DNA of 64,000 nucleotides from NCBI GenBank assembly GCA_027587225.1, contig JAPDDQ010000003.1, forward strand, positions 186,001-250,000, in the 5' to 3' direction. Under the pieces are notes generated by a model that had not been told where the DNA came from, did no database searches, and worked only from the letters and a program-made list of their open reading frames with translations. This stretch comes from Solirubrobacter taibaiensis (GTDB lineage: Bacteria; Actinomycetota; Thermoleophilia; Solirubrobacterales; Solirubrobacteraceae). This document shows, one piece after another, positions 17,343 through 26,095 of the stretch (position 1 is the stretch's first letter; each line of letters starts with the position of its first letter). A program made the translations under genes and the position numbers.

Positions 17343-18105
17343 CCGTGCCAACGACCTGATCGGCGAGATCCTGCGCCGCGTCCACGAGGTGATCGTGGAG
17401 CACGACGTCACCTACGAGGAGTACCAGACCGCCAAGCAGTGGTTCATCGACGTCGGCGAAGCCGGCGAGTGGCCGCTGTTCGGCGACGTCTTCGTCGAGC
17501 ACGTCGTCGAGGAGCAGGCCTTCGGCAAGCGCGAGGGCTCGCAGGGCACGATCCTCGGTCCGTTCCACCTGCCGGATGCGCCGCTGCTGGACGCGCCGTT
17601 CGAGTTGCCGCACCGCCCGGATGAGTCGGGGGACCGCACGCACGTGTCCGGTCGCGTGACCGGCGCCGACGGGACCCCGCTCGCGAACGCCAACCTCGAC
17701 GTCTGGCAGGCCGACGCCGAGGGGTGCTACTCGAGCTTCATGCCCGGCCCGCCGGCCGGCAACCTGCGCGGCCAGGTCCGCACCGACGCCGACGGCCGCT
17801 ACGCGTTCATCACCGTGATCCCGGGCCCGTACACGATCCCGCTCGACGGCCCGACCGGCAAGATGACCGCCGCGGCGGGCTGGAGCCCGTGGCGCCCGGC
17901 CCACATCCACCTGATCGTGAGCGCCGAGGGGTACGACCCGCTGGTCACGCAGCTGTTCATCGACTCCAGCGACTACCTCGACTCCGATGTCGCGAGCGCC
18001 GTCAAGCCCGAGCTGCTGGTGCACCCGGAGCTGCGAGGTGACGGCGAGTTCGAGCTGCACTACGACTTCGCGTTGGCGCCGGCACGCTCACACGCTGTCG
18101 CCTGA
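17335..18105 (+). CDS. catA: Catechol 1,2-dioxygenase (intradiol)
   Basis: A 256-residue intradiol ring-cleavage dioxygenase. All four non-haem iron(III) ligands are visible: Tyr132, Tyr166, His190, His192. The N-terminal helical dimerisation region is about 1-90. It cleaves catechol between the hydroxyls to cis,cis-muconate, the substrate of CatB. The start has a GGAGAG site and lies inside the end of catC. The order B-C-A puts the first pathway enzyme last. No enol-lactone hydrolase or ring-hydroxylating dioxygenase gene is present in this window. Confidence 0.88.
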   Translation: MPDRANDLIGEILRRVHEVIVEHDVTYEEYQTAKQWFIDVGEAGEWPLFGDVFVEHVVEEQAFGKREGSQGTILGPFHLPDAPLLDAPFELPHRPDESGDRTHVSGRVTGADGTPLANANLDVWQADAEGCYSSFMPGPPAGNLRGQVRTDADGRYAFITVIPGPYTIPLDGPTGKMTAAAGWSPWRPAHIHLIVSAEGYDPLVTQLFIDSSDYLDSDVASAVKPELLVHPELRGDGEFELHYDFALAPARSHAVA

Positions 18106-18133
18106 CGGCAACGCCCTGGGTAGGGCCAATGGC

Positions 18134-18646
18134 ATGAGCACGATTCGCAGCAGTTCCCAGGGCATCCTGTCCGACGACCGCGCCGAGCAGCGCGAGGAGA
18201 TCATCGCGCTGCTCACCAAGGCGTACTGGATGGAGCTCGAGACGGTCATCAACTACGTCACCAACTCGGTCAACCCGGACGGGGTGCGCGCGCAGGAGAT
18301 CATCGAATCCCTCAAGGAGGACGTCCAAGAGGAGCTCGGGCACGCGCAGCAGTTCGCGAACCGGATCAAGGAGCTCTACGGCGTCGTGCCGTCCTCGGTG
18401 GACTTCACGCCCGAGCAGACCTACCTCGCTCCGCCCGAGCACCAGACGGACATCGTCCACGTGATCAAGGGCGTGATCGAGGCCGAGACCGGCGCGATCG
18501 AGCACTACAACCGGATCATCGAGCTCACCGATGGCGTCGACCCGGTGACGAACGACATGGTCATCGCCATCCTGCGCGACGAGGAAGGCCACCGGCGGCT
18601 GTTCGAAGGGTTCCTGCGCGAGTACGAGGCCGAAGGGCTCGTCTGA
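18134..18646 (+). CDS. Ferritin-like diiron protein (bacterioferritin type)
   Basis: A 170-residue four-helix protein with four ligand-bearing stretches: Glu in Met-Glu-Leu-Glu-Thr (about 35), Glu-Glu-Leu-Gly-His (about 72), Glu-Ala-Glu-Thr-Gly-Ala-Ile-Glu-His (about 122) and Asp-Glu-Glu-Gly-His (about 152). This is the ferritin/DPS diiron pattern for iron oxidation and storage. ATG 18134 is chosen because upstream in-frame sequence overlaps catA. It sits 28 bp after catA and 4 bp before the GH114 gene. Confidence 0.8.
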   Translation: MSTIRSSSQGILSDDRAEQREEIIALLTKAYWMELETVINYVTNSVNPDGVRAQEIIESLKEDVQEELGHAQQFANRIKELYGVVPSSVDFTPEQTYLAPPEHQTDIVHVIKGVIEAETGAIEHYNRIIELTDGVDPVTNDMVIAILRDEEGHRRLFEGFLREYEAEGLV

Positions 18647-18650
18647 TCCA

Positions 18651-19706
18651 GTGATCGCGCTGCTCCTGGCCGCCGCGCTGGCCCCGACCGCGATGGCGGC
18701 CGACCGCATCGAGGCCGAGCAGCTGACGGGCGGCCGGGTGGTGCGGGACGCCTCCGCGAGTGGCGGACGGGCGCTGCAGCTGCCGCGGGAGCAGACGGTG
18801 CGGACGGTCGTGCAGACGGCTGCGCCCACGTCCGTGCGGGTGCGGGTGCGCGCGTCCGGGTGCACCGGACGCGTGCGGACCGGAGGACGAGCCCGCCGCG
18901 TGACCCGGGGCGGCTGGCGGATCGTGACGGTGCCGCTCGCCGCCGGCTCGTCGACGGTGAGTCTCCGCCGCCTCGGTGCGTGCGCGGTCCGCGTGGACCG
19001 GCTCGACGTGATCTTCAATCCCGCGCCGACCACGACGTGGCAGTGGCAGCTGACCGGGCCGCTCGACCTGTCGGTGCCGGCCGAGCTCTACGACGTCGAC
19101 CTCTTCGACACGTCCGCCGAGACGGTCGAGCGCATCCACGCGCAGGGGGCCCGCGCCGTGTGTTACTTCAGCGCCGGCACGCGTGAACGAGGACGGCCGG
19201 ATCCGTTCCCGGCGTCCGTGGCGGGGAAGGCGCTCGAGGACTATCCGGACGAGCGCTGGCTCGACGTGCGGGCGCTCGACGTGCTGGCCCCGATCGTGGA
19301 GCGCCGGTTGGATCTGTGCGCCCGCAAGGGTTTCGACGGGGCCGAAGCCGACAACGTGGATGCGTACGCCAACGACTCGGGCTTCCCGCTGCGCGCGGCC
19401 GACCAGCTGCGCTTCAACCGGTTCCTGGCCCGCGCGGCCCACGCTCGCGGCCTTTCGATCGGCCTCAAGAACGACCTCGATCAGGTGAAGGCGCTCGAGC
19501 CCGCGTTCGACTGGGCGCTCAACGAGCAGTGCTTCCAGTACGAGGAGTGCGACCGCCTGCGCCCGTTCACCGCCGCGGGGAAGGCGGTGTTCGTGGCCGA
19601 GTACGAGCTCGCGCCGAGCGTGTTCTGTGCGCAGGCCCGTGCCGCTGGGCTGATGGCGATGCGCAAGCGCCTGGACCTCGACGCGGTGCGCGAGCCATGC
19701 TGGTGA
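18651..19706 (+). CDS. Secreted GH114-type endo-alpha-1,4-galactosaminidase
   Basis: A 351-residue exported protein with signal peptide (1-16), an N-terminal carbohydrate-binding-like beta domain (about 20-122) and a GH114 TIM-barrel (about 125-351). The family pattern is clear: Tyr-Phe-Ser-Ala-Gly (172-176), Glu-Ala-Asp-Asn-Val-Asp with catalytic Asp234, Leu-Lys-Asn-Asp (272-275) and Asn-Glu-Gln-Cys with Glu292. Known members cleave alpha-1,4-galactosamine polymers (fungal Ega3; similar enzymes accompany Pel). It starts at a GTG. It lies 1.3 kb before the deacetylase and glycosyltransferase operon and probably trims that polymer. Confidence 0.8.
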   Translation: MIALLLAAALAPTAMAADRIEAEQLTGGRVVRDASASGGRALQLPREQTVRTVVQTAAPTSVRVRVRASGCTGRVRTGGRARRVTRGGWRIVTVPLAAGSSTVSLRRLGACAVRVDRLDVIFNPAPTTTWQWQLTGPLDLSVPAELYDVDLFDTSAETVERIHAQGARAVCYFSAGTRERGRPDPFPASVAGKALEDYPDERWLDVRALDVLAPIVERRLDLCARKGFDGAEADNVDAYANDSGFPLRAADQLRFNRFLARAAHARGLSIGLKNDLDQVKALEPAFDWALNEQCFQYEECDRLRPFTAAGKAVFVAEYELAPSVFCAQARAAGLMAMRKRLDLDAVREPCW

Positions 19707-19709
19707 GTG

Positions 19710-20237
19710 TCAGGCGCCGGCTCGCCCCGTGTGCGGGAGCTCGATGCCGCTCCCGCGCGACCCGGGCCGTCGGTAGCCCGTCGCGCGTTGCACGCTGGAC
19801 GGTCGCCAGGTGGCACCGCCCCGCAGCGTCGGCACGCCTTCCGCGTTGAGCGCGTCGGCGATCGCCTGCAGGGTCATGCCTCCGCCGCGCATGCGCGCGA
19901 TGTGCTGGTCCAGCTCCGGGACGTCGAGCGCGATCAGGGACCGATGCTCCTCGTCGAACCAGCGCTGCAGTGGTCGCACGTCGGCGGCGTTGAACGCCAG
20001 ATCCCGCAGTCGAGCGACAACGAGCGCGTCGACGTGCCCGCCCGCCACCTGCTCCAGCGCTCGGATGAGCGAAGGGCGGTGGTGCCCGCTCTCCGGGTGG
20101 GCGACATCGTGGACCACGGCTTGGAGCCGGAGCCCGCGCGCGTGGCAGCAGCGCCTGATCGCCGCGGCCTGCTCAGCCAGGTCCGCCTTCGCGCCCTTCG
20201 CCACGTACACGTAACCGATCGCCCGGGTTCCCTCCAC
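19710..20237 (-). CDS. Resolvase-like protein lacking the catalytic serine
   Basis: A 175-residue protein with a serine-recombinase N-terminal fold (about 5-110) and a short remnant of the recombinase helix-turn-helix (about 118-150, Gly-Gly-Ala-Thr-Trp). The catalytic Ser of the Tyr-x-Arg-Val-Ser motif is replaced: the segment reads Tyr-Val-Tyr-Val-Ala (9-13). No transposase, inverted terminal repeats or att-like sequence is nearby. It is therefore more likely a DNA-binding or regulatory relic than an active recombinase. A good GAGGTGA site precedes its GTG start, suggesting it is still expressed. It is convergent with the GH114 gene and divergent from the ECF sigma gene. Confidence 0.6.
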   Translation of the reverse strand: MEGTRAIGYVYVAKGAKADLAEQAAAIRRCCHARGLRLQAVVHDVAHPESGHHRPSLIRALEQVAGGHVDALVVARLRDLAFNAADVRPLQRWFDEEHRSLIALDVPELDQHIARMRGGGMTLQAIADALNAEGVPTLRGGATWRPSSVQRATGYRRPGSRGSGIELPHTGRAGA

Positions 20238-20296
20238 GCTTCACCTCTTTCTCGTCAGTCGATCCTTGACTGTTCGGTCAACCATGTCAATGCACC

Positions 20297-20905
20297 ATGA
20301 AGCGGACGCGCCCACTTGCACTGGACGCGGTGGACGTCGGGTACGCCGAAGGTCGGATGCCGAGACCCCCGGCAGCCGGCGACGGCGAACTGATGCGGCG
20401 CATTCAGCGCGACGACACCGCTGCGCTCGGAGACCTCTACACCCGGTACGCCGTCCGCGCCTACAGCCTCGCCCGCGCGGTGTGCCATCGCGCCGACGTC
20501 GCCGAGGACGTCGTGCAGGACGCGTTCATCTCGATCTGGCGCAGCCGCGCGACCTACCGGGCGGCGGACAGTGACGTCGCCGGGTGGGTGATGTCGATCG
20601 TGCGCCACCGCGCCATCGACGCTGTGCGGCGCCACCACGTGCGCGACCGGTGGTACGACGATCCCGAGAACGCCCGGGAGCAGGCTTCGGGCGAGGACAT
20701 CGCCGAGGACGCCACGGCCGCGGATGAGGCGCGCCGGCTGCGCGAGTTGCTGGCGTCGCTCCCGTCGGCGCAGCGCGATGTCGTCGTGCTCGCGTACTAC
20801 GGCGAGCTCACCCACGTCGAGATCGCCGAGCACCTGGATCTGCCGCTCAGCACGGTCAAGGGACGCATGCGGCTCGCGCTCGAGCAGCTTCGTAGAAACA
20901 CCTGA
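20297..20905 (+). CDS. ECF-type RNA polymerase sigma factor
   Basis: A 202-residue (or 182 if the ATG at 20357 is used) sigma factor with region 2 (about 45-110; Asp-Val-Val-Gln-Asp-Ala-Phe) and region 4 (about 148-200; helix-turn-helix ending in an Arg-Leu-Ala-Leu helix). No anti-sigma factor gene is adjacent. It directly precedes the polysaccharide operon in the same direction with a 141-bp gap, so it may control that operon (inference). Confidence 0.85.
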   Translation: MKRTRPLALDAVDVGYAEGRMPRPPAAGDGELMRRIQRDDTAALGDLYTRYAVRAYSLARAVCHRADVAEDVVQDAFISIWRSRATYRAADSDVAGWVMSIVRHRAIDAVRRHHVRDRWYDDPENAREQASGEDIAEDATAADEARRLRELLASLPSAQRDVVVLAYYGELTHVEIAEHLDLPLSTVKGRMRLALEQLRRNT

Positions 20906-21046
20906 CTCCGGATTTACGCAGATCCAATTTTGTTCGCGTGCTGACCTTTACGTAACCCGCGAATTATCCGGATGGCCGGGTCGTCCGCACAGCCACTCAT
21001 TGCATTGAGAACGGCGCGAGAGCGTCGGGTGGAGCGGAAGGGCCCC

Positions 21047-24000
21047 ATGAGGACTACGAGGATTCAACGGCTGCGAGCGGCCGGCATCGCCGTGGCCGCG
21101 ATCGCCGCGCTCGCGGTACCGATCGCGATGGCCGCGCCCAGCGCGGTGCAGGTCGAACCCGGCCAGCGGACGGACCTGAAAGTGCTGTTGATCTCGGCCG
21201 ACGGGAGCGAGTCGGGGTTCGCGGCGTGGAAGGCCCAGCTCGCGCGTGAGGGCACGCCGTACGACACGCTGGTCGCCTACACCGGGCAGACCAAGACCAC
21301 GACGCTGACCGACGCGCGGCTGGCCGACTACGGCTCCAGCCACGCCCGCTATCAGGCGGTGATCCTCGCCTCCGGCGACCTCGGCCACAACGTCACCAAC
21401 CCCGACGGCACCACGAGCTATCTCTCCGCGTTCACCGACGCCGAGTGGGCCACGCTCGCCAAGTTCGAGCGGACGTTCGGGATCCGGCGGCTGAGCGACT
21501 ACACCGCGCCTTCCGCGGCGCACGGGCTCAACACGGCCGTCGGCGCCTCACAGGACGGCGTCGTCGGCACGCTCACGGCCACCGGCAAGCTCGCGTTCCC
21601 GTACCTGAAGGGTCCGGTGCAGATCGCCGACGACGATCCGGCCGCCGCCGAGACGTTCGGCTACCCGGCGACGCCCGTGAACGACAAGGACTGGCAGACG
21701 CTGCTCGCCGGGCCGAACAACACGGCGTTCCTCGGCATCTACACGCACCCGGACGACGGGCGCGAAGAGCTGGTCATGACGGTGGCGAGCAACCAGTTCC
21801 AGAGCCACAACCAGCTGCTGCGCCACGGGATGCTCAACTGGGTCACGCGCGGGGTCTTCCTCGGCTACCAGCGCAACTACCTCGAGGTGCAGGTCGACGA
21901 CCTGTTCCTCGGCGACGACGCCTGGGACCCGGTCACCAACACCACGAACTACGACCCGGCCGCGGCGAGCCGGATGACGCCCGCCGACGTCGATCGCGCG
22001 ATCGCCTGGAGCCAGGCCCGGGGCGTGCGTCTGGACTTCGCGTTCAACGGCGGTGGCAGCGACCTCTACCGCGAGCAGACCGGCGCCGCGAGCGACCCGC
22101 TCACGACCAAGTTCAGCCAGCCCGCCGTCAGCGGCGCGTTCGGCTTCATCAACCACACCTACGAGCACCCGAACCTCGATTGCTCCACGTCGGCTTACAT
22201 CACGCGGCAGATCACGCGCAACCTGACGTGGGCGCAGAGCCGCGGGATCACCGTGGCCAACCCGGGTGAGCTGATCACCGGCGAGCACTCCGGGCTCGCG
22301 AACTCCCGTCCCGGCAACCCCGGCACGATCGATCCGCCGTCGGTGAGCGACATCGAGCCGGCCGCGACCGGCGGCGCCGTGCCCGGCGGGACCTACGACT
22401 ACGCGCTGACCGCGAACTCGCCCGCGGGGGAGACCACGGGCAGTGTGGTGGAGGACGTCGTCGTCGGCACGGCGGGTTCGACCACCAACCGCGTCAGCGC
22501 GAGCTTCAGCGCGGTCTGCCACGCGGTGAACTACAGCCTCTACCGCAGCCCGGCGAACGCCAACGCGTGGACGCGCGTCGCCAGCCTGCAGCGTGGCGAG
22601 ACCGCTCCGACCGACGACGGTGAGGACCCGATCGAGCTCACGCTCGCGGACGTGGTCGCCACCGGCGCGGCCGGTGCGCCGCCCGCGGCCAACGCCGCCA
22701 CGCTCGCGCCCTACCCGCAGAACCCGAACTTCCTGGCCGGCATCACGGCGGCCGGCATCACCCATGACGCCAGCGACGCGTCGAAGGCCTACCCGCCGGC
22801 GCCCGCGGGCGCGACGTTCTTCGACGGCGGCGTCCAGGCCGTGCCGAGGTACCCGAGCAACGTCTACTACAACGTCTCGCGCCAGGCCCAGCAGCTCGAC
22901 GAATACAACTGGATCTACACGCTCCCGCCGGCCGGCGGCTGCGTGCCGGTCGAGAACGTCACCACCTGCCGTACGACGCCCGCGACCTGGGCCGAGTACG
23001 TGGCCAGCGAGAACCGGGTCATGTTCCGCCATGTCGTGGACAACGATCCGCGGCCGCACTACGTCCACCAGAGCAACCTCGCCGACTACAACCCGGCGCT
23101 GCCCGAGACGCACCCGGACCAGGGCGGCATCGTGTACCCGGTCTTCGGCGCGCTCGTGTCCCGCTACGAGACGAGCTTCGACCGCGCGAGCGCACCGCTC
23201 GTGCAACTCACCCACACGCAGATCGGCCAGACGCTCGCGCAGCAGAACGCGTGGGCGGCGAACCGCAATGTGACCGCGTGGCTCCAGGACGGCCGCGTGC
23301 ACGTCAAGAACGCGGGCACGGTCGCGGCGGACGTGCCGCTCACGGGCACCACCGCGGGCGCCACCTACGGCGGGCAGAAGGCGGGTTGGATCACGCTTGC
23401 GCCCGGCGCCGAGCAGGTGCTGGACCCGAGCGATCCGGCCAACACCGCCGCGCCCACGGTGTCCGGCATCGCGCGCGTCGGCGAGACCCTGTCCGCCGAC
23501 AAGGGCACCTGGACGGGCACGGCCACGATCGGGTTCGACTACCGCTGGCAGCGCTGTGAGACCACGTGCGTGACCATCCCCGGTGCGACCGCCACGCGTT
23601 ACACGCTCACGGAGGCCGACCAGGGATCGAAGCTCCGGGTCGTCGTGCTCGCGGGCAACTGGGTCTCCTCGGTGAGCCAGGTCGCGTCCGTGGTGACCGA
23701 TGCCGTCGCCGCGGCGCCCAAGGCCGAGACGCCCAAGTCCGAGGCGCCGACGGGCGGCGGGCCAGGCACGACGCCCACGCCACCCGGTTCGCGTCCTGCG
23801 CCCAAGCCGGCGACACGCCCGACGAAGCTGAAGCTGACGAAGGTCAAGCTGGCTCCGCGGCGGTTCGCGGTCTCGCACAAGCGCCCGCCCAAGGGCACGA
23901 AGCTGGACGGCACCCGGCTCACGTTCAAGGTGAACGTCTCCGCCAAGGTGCGGCTGATCGTCCAGCGCCGGACGAGCGGCAAGCGCCCGCGCTGGGTCAC

Positions 24001-24175
24001 GGCGGGCACGATCACGCGCTCGGTCAAGGCCGGCAACGGCGAGGTCCGTCTGACTGGCCGCTTCGGCAAGCGACTGCTCAGCCCGCGGGCCTACCGCCTG
24101 TCGGTGTCAGCGGTCAAGAGCGGGCAACCGCGCACAGCGACCAAGCGGATCTCCTTCCGCGTCGTGAAGGGCTGA
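21047..24175 (+). CDS. Secreted Agd3-like polysaccharide deacetylase
   Basis: A 1042-residue exported protein. It has a signal peptide (1-30), a Rossmann-like N-terminal region (about 43-270) and a deacetylase-like barrel with a metal-type Asp284-Asp285 pair in Glu-Val-Gln-Val-Asp-Asp and a His370-x3-His374 motif. An inserted fibronectin/Ig-like domain lies at about 420-500, followed by the end of the barrel, an Ig-like domain (about 790-900), a Pro/Lys-rich linker and a basic C-terminal beta domain. The layout resembles the fungal N-acetyl-galactosaminogalactan deacetylase Agd3 (CE18). It would remove acetyl groups from a secreted amino-sugar polymer. ATG 21047 is preceded by GGAGCGGAAGG. 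It is the first gene of the overlapping operon. Confidence 0.7.
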   Translation: MRTTRIQRLRAAGIAVAAIAALAVPIAMAAPSAVQVEPGQRTDLKVLLISADGSESGFAAWKAQLAREGTPYDTLVAYTGQTKTTTLTDARLADYGSSHARYQAVILASGDLGHNVTNPDGTTSYLSAFTDAEWATLAKFERTFGIRRLSDYTAPSAAHGLNTAVGASQDGVVGTLTATGKLAFPYLKGPVQIADDDPAAAETFGYPATPVNDKDWQTLLAGPNNTAFLGIYTHPDDGREELVMTVASNQFQSHNQLLRHGMLNWVTRGVFLGYQRNYLEVQVDDLFLGDDAWDPVTNTTNYDPAAASRMTPADVDRAIAWSQARGVRLDFAFNGGGSDLYREQTGAASDPLTTKFSQPAVSGAFGFINHTYEHPNLDCSTSAYITRQITRNLTWAQSRGITVANPGELITGEHSGLANSRPGNPGTIDPPSVSDIEPAATGGAVPGGTYDYALTANSPAGETTGSVVEDVVVGTAGSTTNRVSASFSAVCHAVNYSLYRSPANANAWTRVASLQRGETAPTDDGEDPIELTLADVVATGAAGAPPAANAATLAPYPQNPNFLAGITAAGITHDASDASKAYPPAPAGATFFDGGVQAVPRYPSNVYYNVSRQAQQLDEYNWIYTLPPAGGCVPVENVTTCRTTPATWAEYVASENRVMFRHVVDNDPRPHYVHQSNLADYNPALPETHPDQGGIVYPVFGALVSRYETSFDRASAPLVQLTHTQIGQTLAQQNAWAANRNVTAWLQDGRVHVKNAGTVAADVPLTGTTAGATYGGQKAGWITLAPGAEQVLDPSDPANTAAPTVSGIARVGETLSADKGTWTGTATIGFDYRWQRCETTCVTIPGATATRYTLTEADQGSKLRVVVLAGNWVSSVSQVASVVTDAVAAAPKAETPKSEAPTGGGPGTTPTPPGSRPAPKPATRPTKLKLTKVKLAPRRFAVSHKRPPKGTKLDGTRLTFKVNVSAKVRLIVQRRTSGKRPRWVTAGTITRSVKAGNGEVRLTGRFGKRLLSPRAYRLSVSAVKSGQPRTATKRISFRVVKG

Positions 24176-24180
24176 AAGCG

Positions 24181-24624
24181 ATGGCCACCAGCGACGTAGA
24201 CCGCACCCGCCGCTTCTCGCGGCGCACGGACCAGCCGGGAGCCGAGAACGACTCCCTGGCCGAGCTGCACGCCGAGCTCGTGCTGCTGCGCGAGGAGAAC
24301 GCGCGCCTGAAGGCCGCCGAGCATGCTGGCCCGGACATCGAGGGTGTGCTGGGCCGGGCGCGGCGGCTGTCGGAGGCGAGGATCGACAGCGACGAGGATG
24401 AGGCGACGAGCGTGTTGGTCGAAGGGCTGGCCATCCGCGAGTCGCTGCTGGAGATCTGCGGCCAGATCGAGCGGGTGATGGTGCGGTTCGAGACGCGGCT
24501 GCGCGCCCTCGGCGGCGACGCCGCGCCGCAGCCCGCGCTGCAGCGGCCGGTGGGCGCCAAGGTCGCGCACTGGTTCGAGCCGCCCGCCCCGACCCGCGAT
24601 GGGAGCAGCGTTGGCGGTCCTTGA
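24181..24624 (+). CDS. Small coiled-coil protein of the polysaccharide operon
   Basis: A 147-residue soluble acidic protein with a leucine-zipper-like helix at about 22-50 (Glu-Leu-His-Ala-Glu-Leu repeats) and further amphipathic helices to about 110. I recognise no family. It starts 5 bp after the deacetylase stop and its end overlaps the start of the glycosyltransferase by 26 bp, so it is made together with it. It could be a scaffold or length-control partner; there is no cyclic di-GMP-binding motif like that of PelD. Confidence 0.6.
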   Translation: MATSDVDRTRRFSRRTDQPGAENDSLAELHAELVLLREENARLKAAEHAGPDIEGVLGRARRLSEARIDSDEDEATSVLVEGLAIRESLLEICGQIERVMVRFETRLRALGGDAAPQPALQRPVGAKVAHWFEPPAPTRDGSSVGGP

Positions 24625-26095
24625 TCTCCAGCCGCGCGCCACTCGCTCGCGCGTTCGGCGCGGACCCGTGCTCGCGGGCTCGCGGCCGCGCATCCTGCTC
24701 ACCACCGAAGGCACGTACCCGTACGTCATGGGCGGCGTCAGCTCGTGGTGCGACCTGCTGGTCAACGGGCTCGACGAGTTCGACTGGCTCGTGCTGCCGA
24801 TCGTCGCTCCCGGCAAGCGCGAGCCGCTCTACACGTTGCCGCCGCAGGCGCGTGAGGTCGGCCGCATCGAGGTGTGGTCGGAGGCGCTGCCGCGCGGGCT
24901 GCGGCGGGCGAAGACCGCGACCGATCTCCCCGCCGTGCTCGTCCGTCATCTGATCGGGTGGGAGGGCTCGGCGGCGGCGCTGCTGGACGCGTTCATCGCC
25001 TGCCGGCGCTACCCCGCCGACGTGCGCCGGGCGTTCCGCTCACGGCAGGGTTGGAGCGCGTACCTGAGCGCGCTCGGTGACGTGCTCGACGAGCGGATCC
25101 CGGAAGCGGGCACGCCGCCGCGGATGGACCTCGTCGAGGCGGCGGCCCTATACCAGACGCTGTATTGGGTGGCGCGCACGGCGGCCGAGCCGACGCCCGT
25201 GTGCGACCTGCTGCACGTGACCGCGGCGGGCTGGGCGGCCGTCCCGGCCGTCGTCCACAAGGCGCTGCACGGCACGCCGATCGTGCTGACCGAGCACGGC
25301 GTGTACCTGCGGGAGTCCTACCTCGCCGCCGTGCGCGGCGGCGACACGCCCGGCACCCGTTTCGCCAACACGCGCCTGGCCCGCGGGCTGACGCGCTCGG
25401 CCTACGCCGGCGCTGACGTGATCTGCCCCGTGACCGACGCCAACGCCTACTGGGAGATGGGGCTCGGCATCGATCCCGAGAAGATCCGCGTGCTGTACAA
25501 CGGCCTCGACCAGCCGGACGAGCCGACCGCGTCGCCCGGCACGAAGACGGTCGTGTCCGTCGGGCGCATCGACCCGCTCAAGGACATCCACACGCTGCTG
25601 CGTGTCGCGGCCGACACGCTCAAGCTGATCCCGGACGCGCAGTTCCTGCACTACGGAAACGTCAGCCCCGGCGAGGAGGCCTACGGGCGTTCCTGCCTGT
25701 CGCTGCACCGGCAGCTCGGGCTCGGGGACGGGTTCCGGTTCATGGGGCGCACCACCGACCCCAACGGCGCCGTCCGCGACGCGGACGTCGTGCTGATGAC
25801 GAGCATCTCGGAAGGGCTGCCGATGTCGATCCTCGAGGCGATGGGCCAAGGGCGGCCGGTCGTCTCGACCGGCGTGGGCGGCGTGCCGGACGTCGTCACC
25901 GGCTGCGGTGTCGTCACCGCGCCCGGTGACGATCACGGGCTCGCGATGGCCGTGACGATGCTGCTGCGCAATCCGGAGCTGGCGACGCGGCTCGGCCGGC
26001 GCGGCCACGCCCGGCTCGGGCGGATCTTCAACAAGGCCGCGTGCGTCGACGGCTACCGCGAGCTGCTGGGGGAGATGGCCACGCATGACCGCTGA
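24599..26095 (+). CDS. pelF: PelF-type GT4 glycosyltransferase
   Basis: A 498-residue cytoplasmic glycosyltransferase. The N-terminal lobe opens with the PelF hallmark Glu-Gly-Thr-Tyr-Pro-Tyr-Val followed by Gly-Gly-Val-Ser-Ser-Trp (about 38-51). The C-terminal lobe has the retaining GT4 Glu-x7-Glu donor motif (Glu-Gly-Leu-Pro near 402 to Glu-Ala-Met). In Pel synthesis PelF polymerises GalNAc from UDP-GalNAc. Neighbouring deacetylase, hydrolases and UDP-sugar epimerase fit the same job. An alternative start is TTG 24611. The end overlaps the next gene by 11 bp. Confidence 0.85.
   Translation: MGAALAVLDLQPRATRSRVRRGPVLAGSRPRILLTTEGTYPYVMGGVSSWCDLLVNGLDEFDWLVLPIVAPGKREPLYTLPPQAREVGRIEVWSEALPRGLRRAKTATDLPAVLVRHLIGWEGSAAALLDAFIACRRYPADVRRAFRSRQGWSAYLSALGDVLDERIPEAGTPPRMDLVEAAALYQTLYWVARTAAEPTPVCDLLHVTAAGWAAVPAVVHKALHGTPIVLTEHGVYLRESYLAAVRGGDTPGTRFANTRLARGLTRSAYAGADVICPVTDANAYWEMGLGIDPEKIRVLYNGLDQPDEPTASPGTKTVVSVGRIDPLKDIHTLLRVAADTLKLIPDAQFLHYGNVSPGEEAYGRSCLSLHRQLGLGDGFRFMGRTTDPNGAVRDADVVLMTSISEGLPMSILEAMGQGRPVVSTGVGGVPDVVTGCGVVTAPGDDHGLAMAVTMLLRNPELATRLGRRGHARLGRIFNKAACVDGYRELLGEMATHDR

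Noticed and set aside
19710..20237. Mobile element or integration site
   Set aside because: No transposase, terminal repeats, target duplication or tRNA gene nearby, and the catalytic serine is missing.
21548..23878. A long open frame on the minus strand opposite the deacetylase gene
   Set aside because: It is caused by high GC codon bias; the product is Arg/Gly/Val-rich without any recognisable domain, while the plus strand shows signal peptide and deacetylase motifs.
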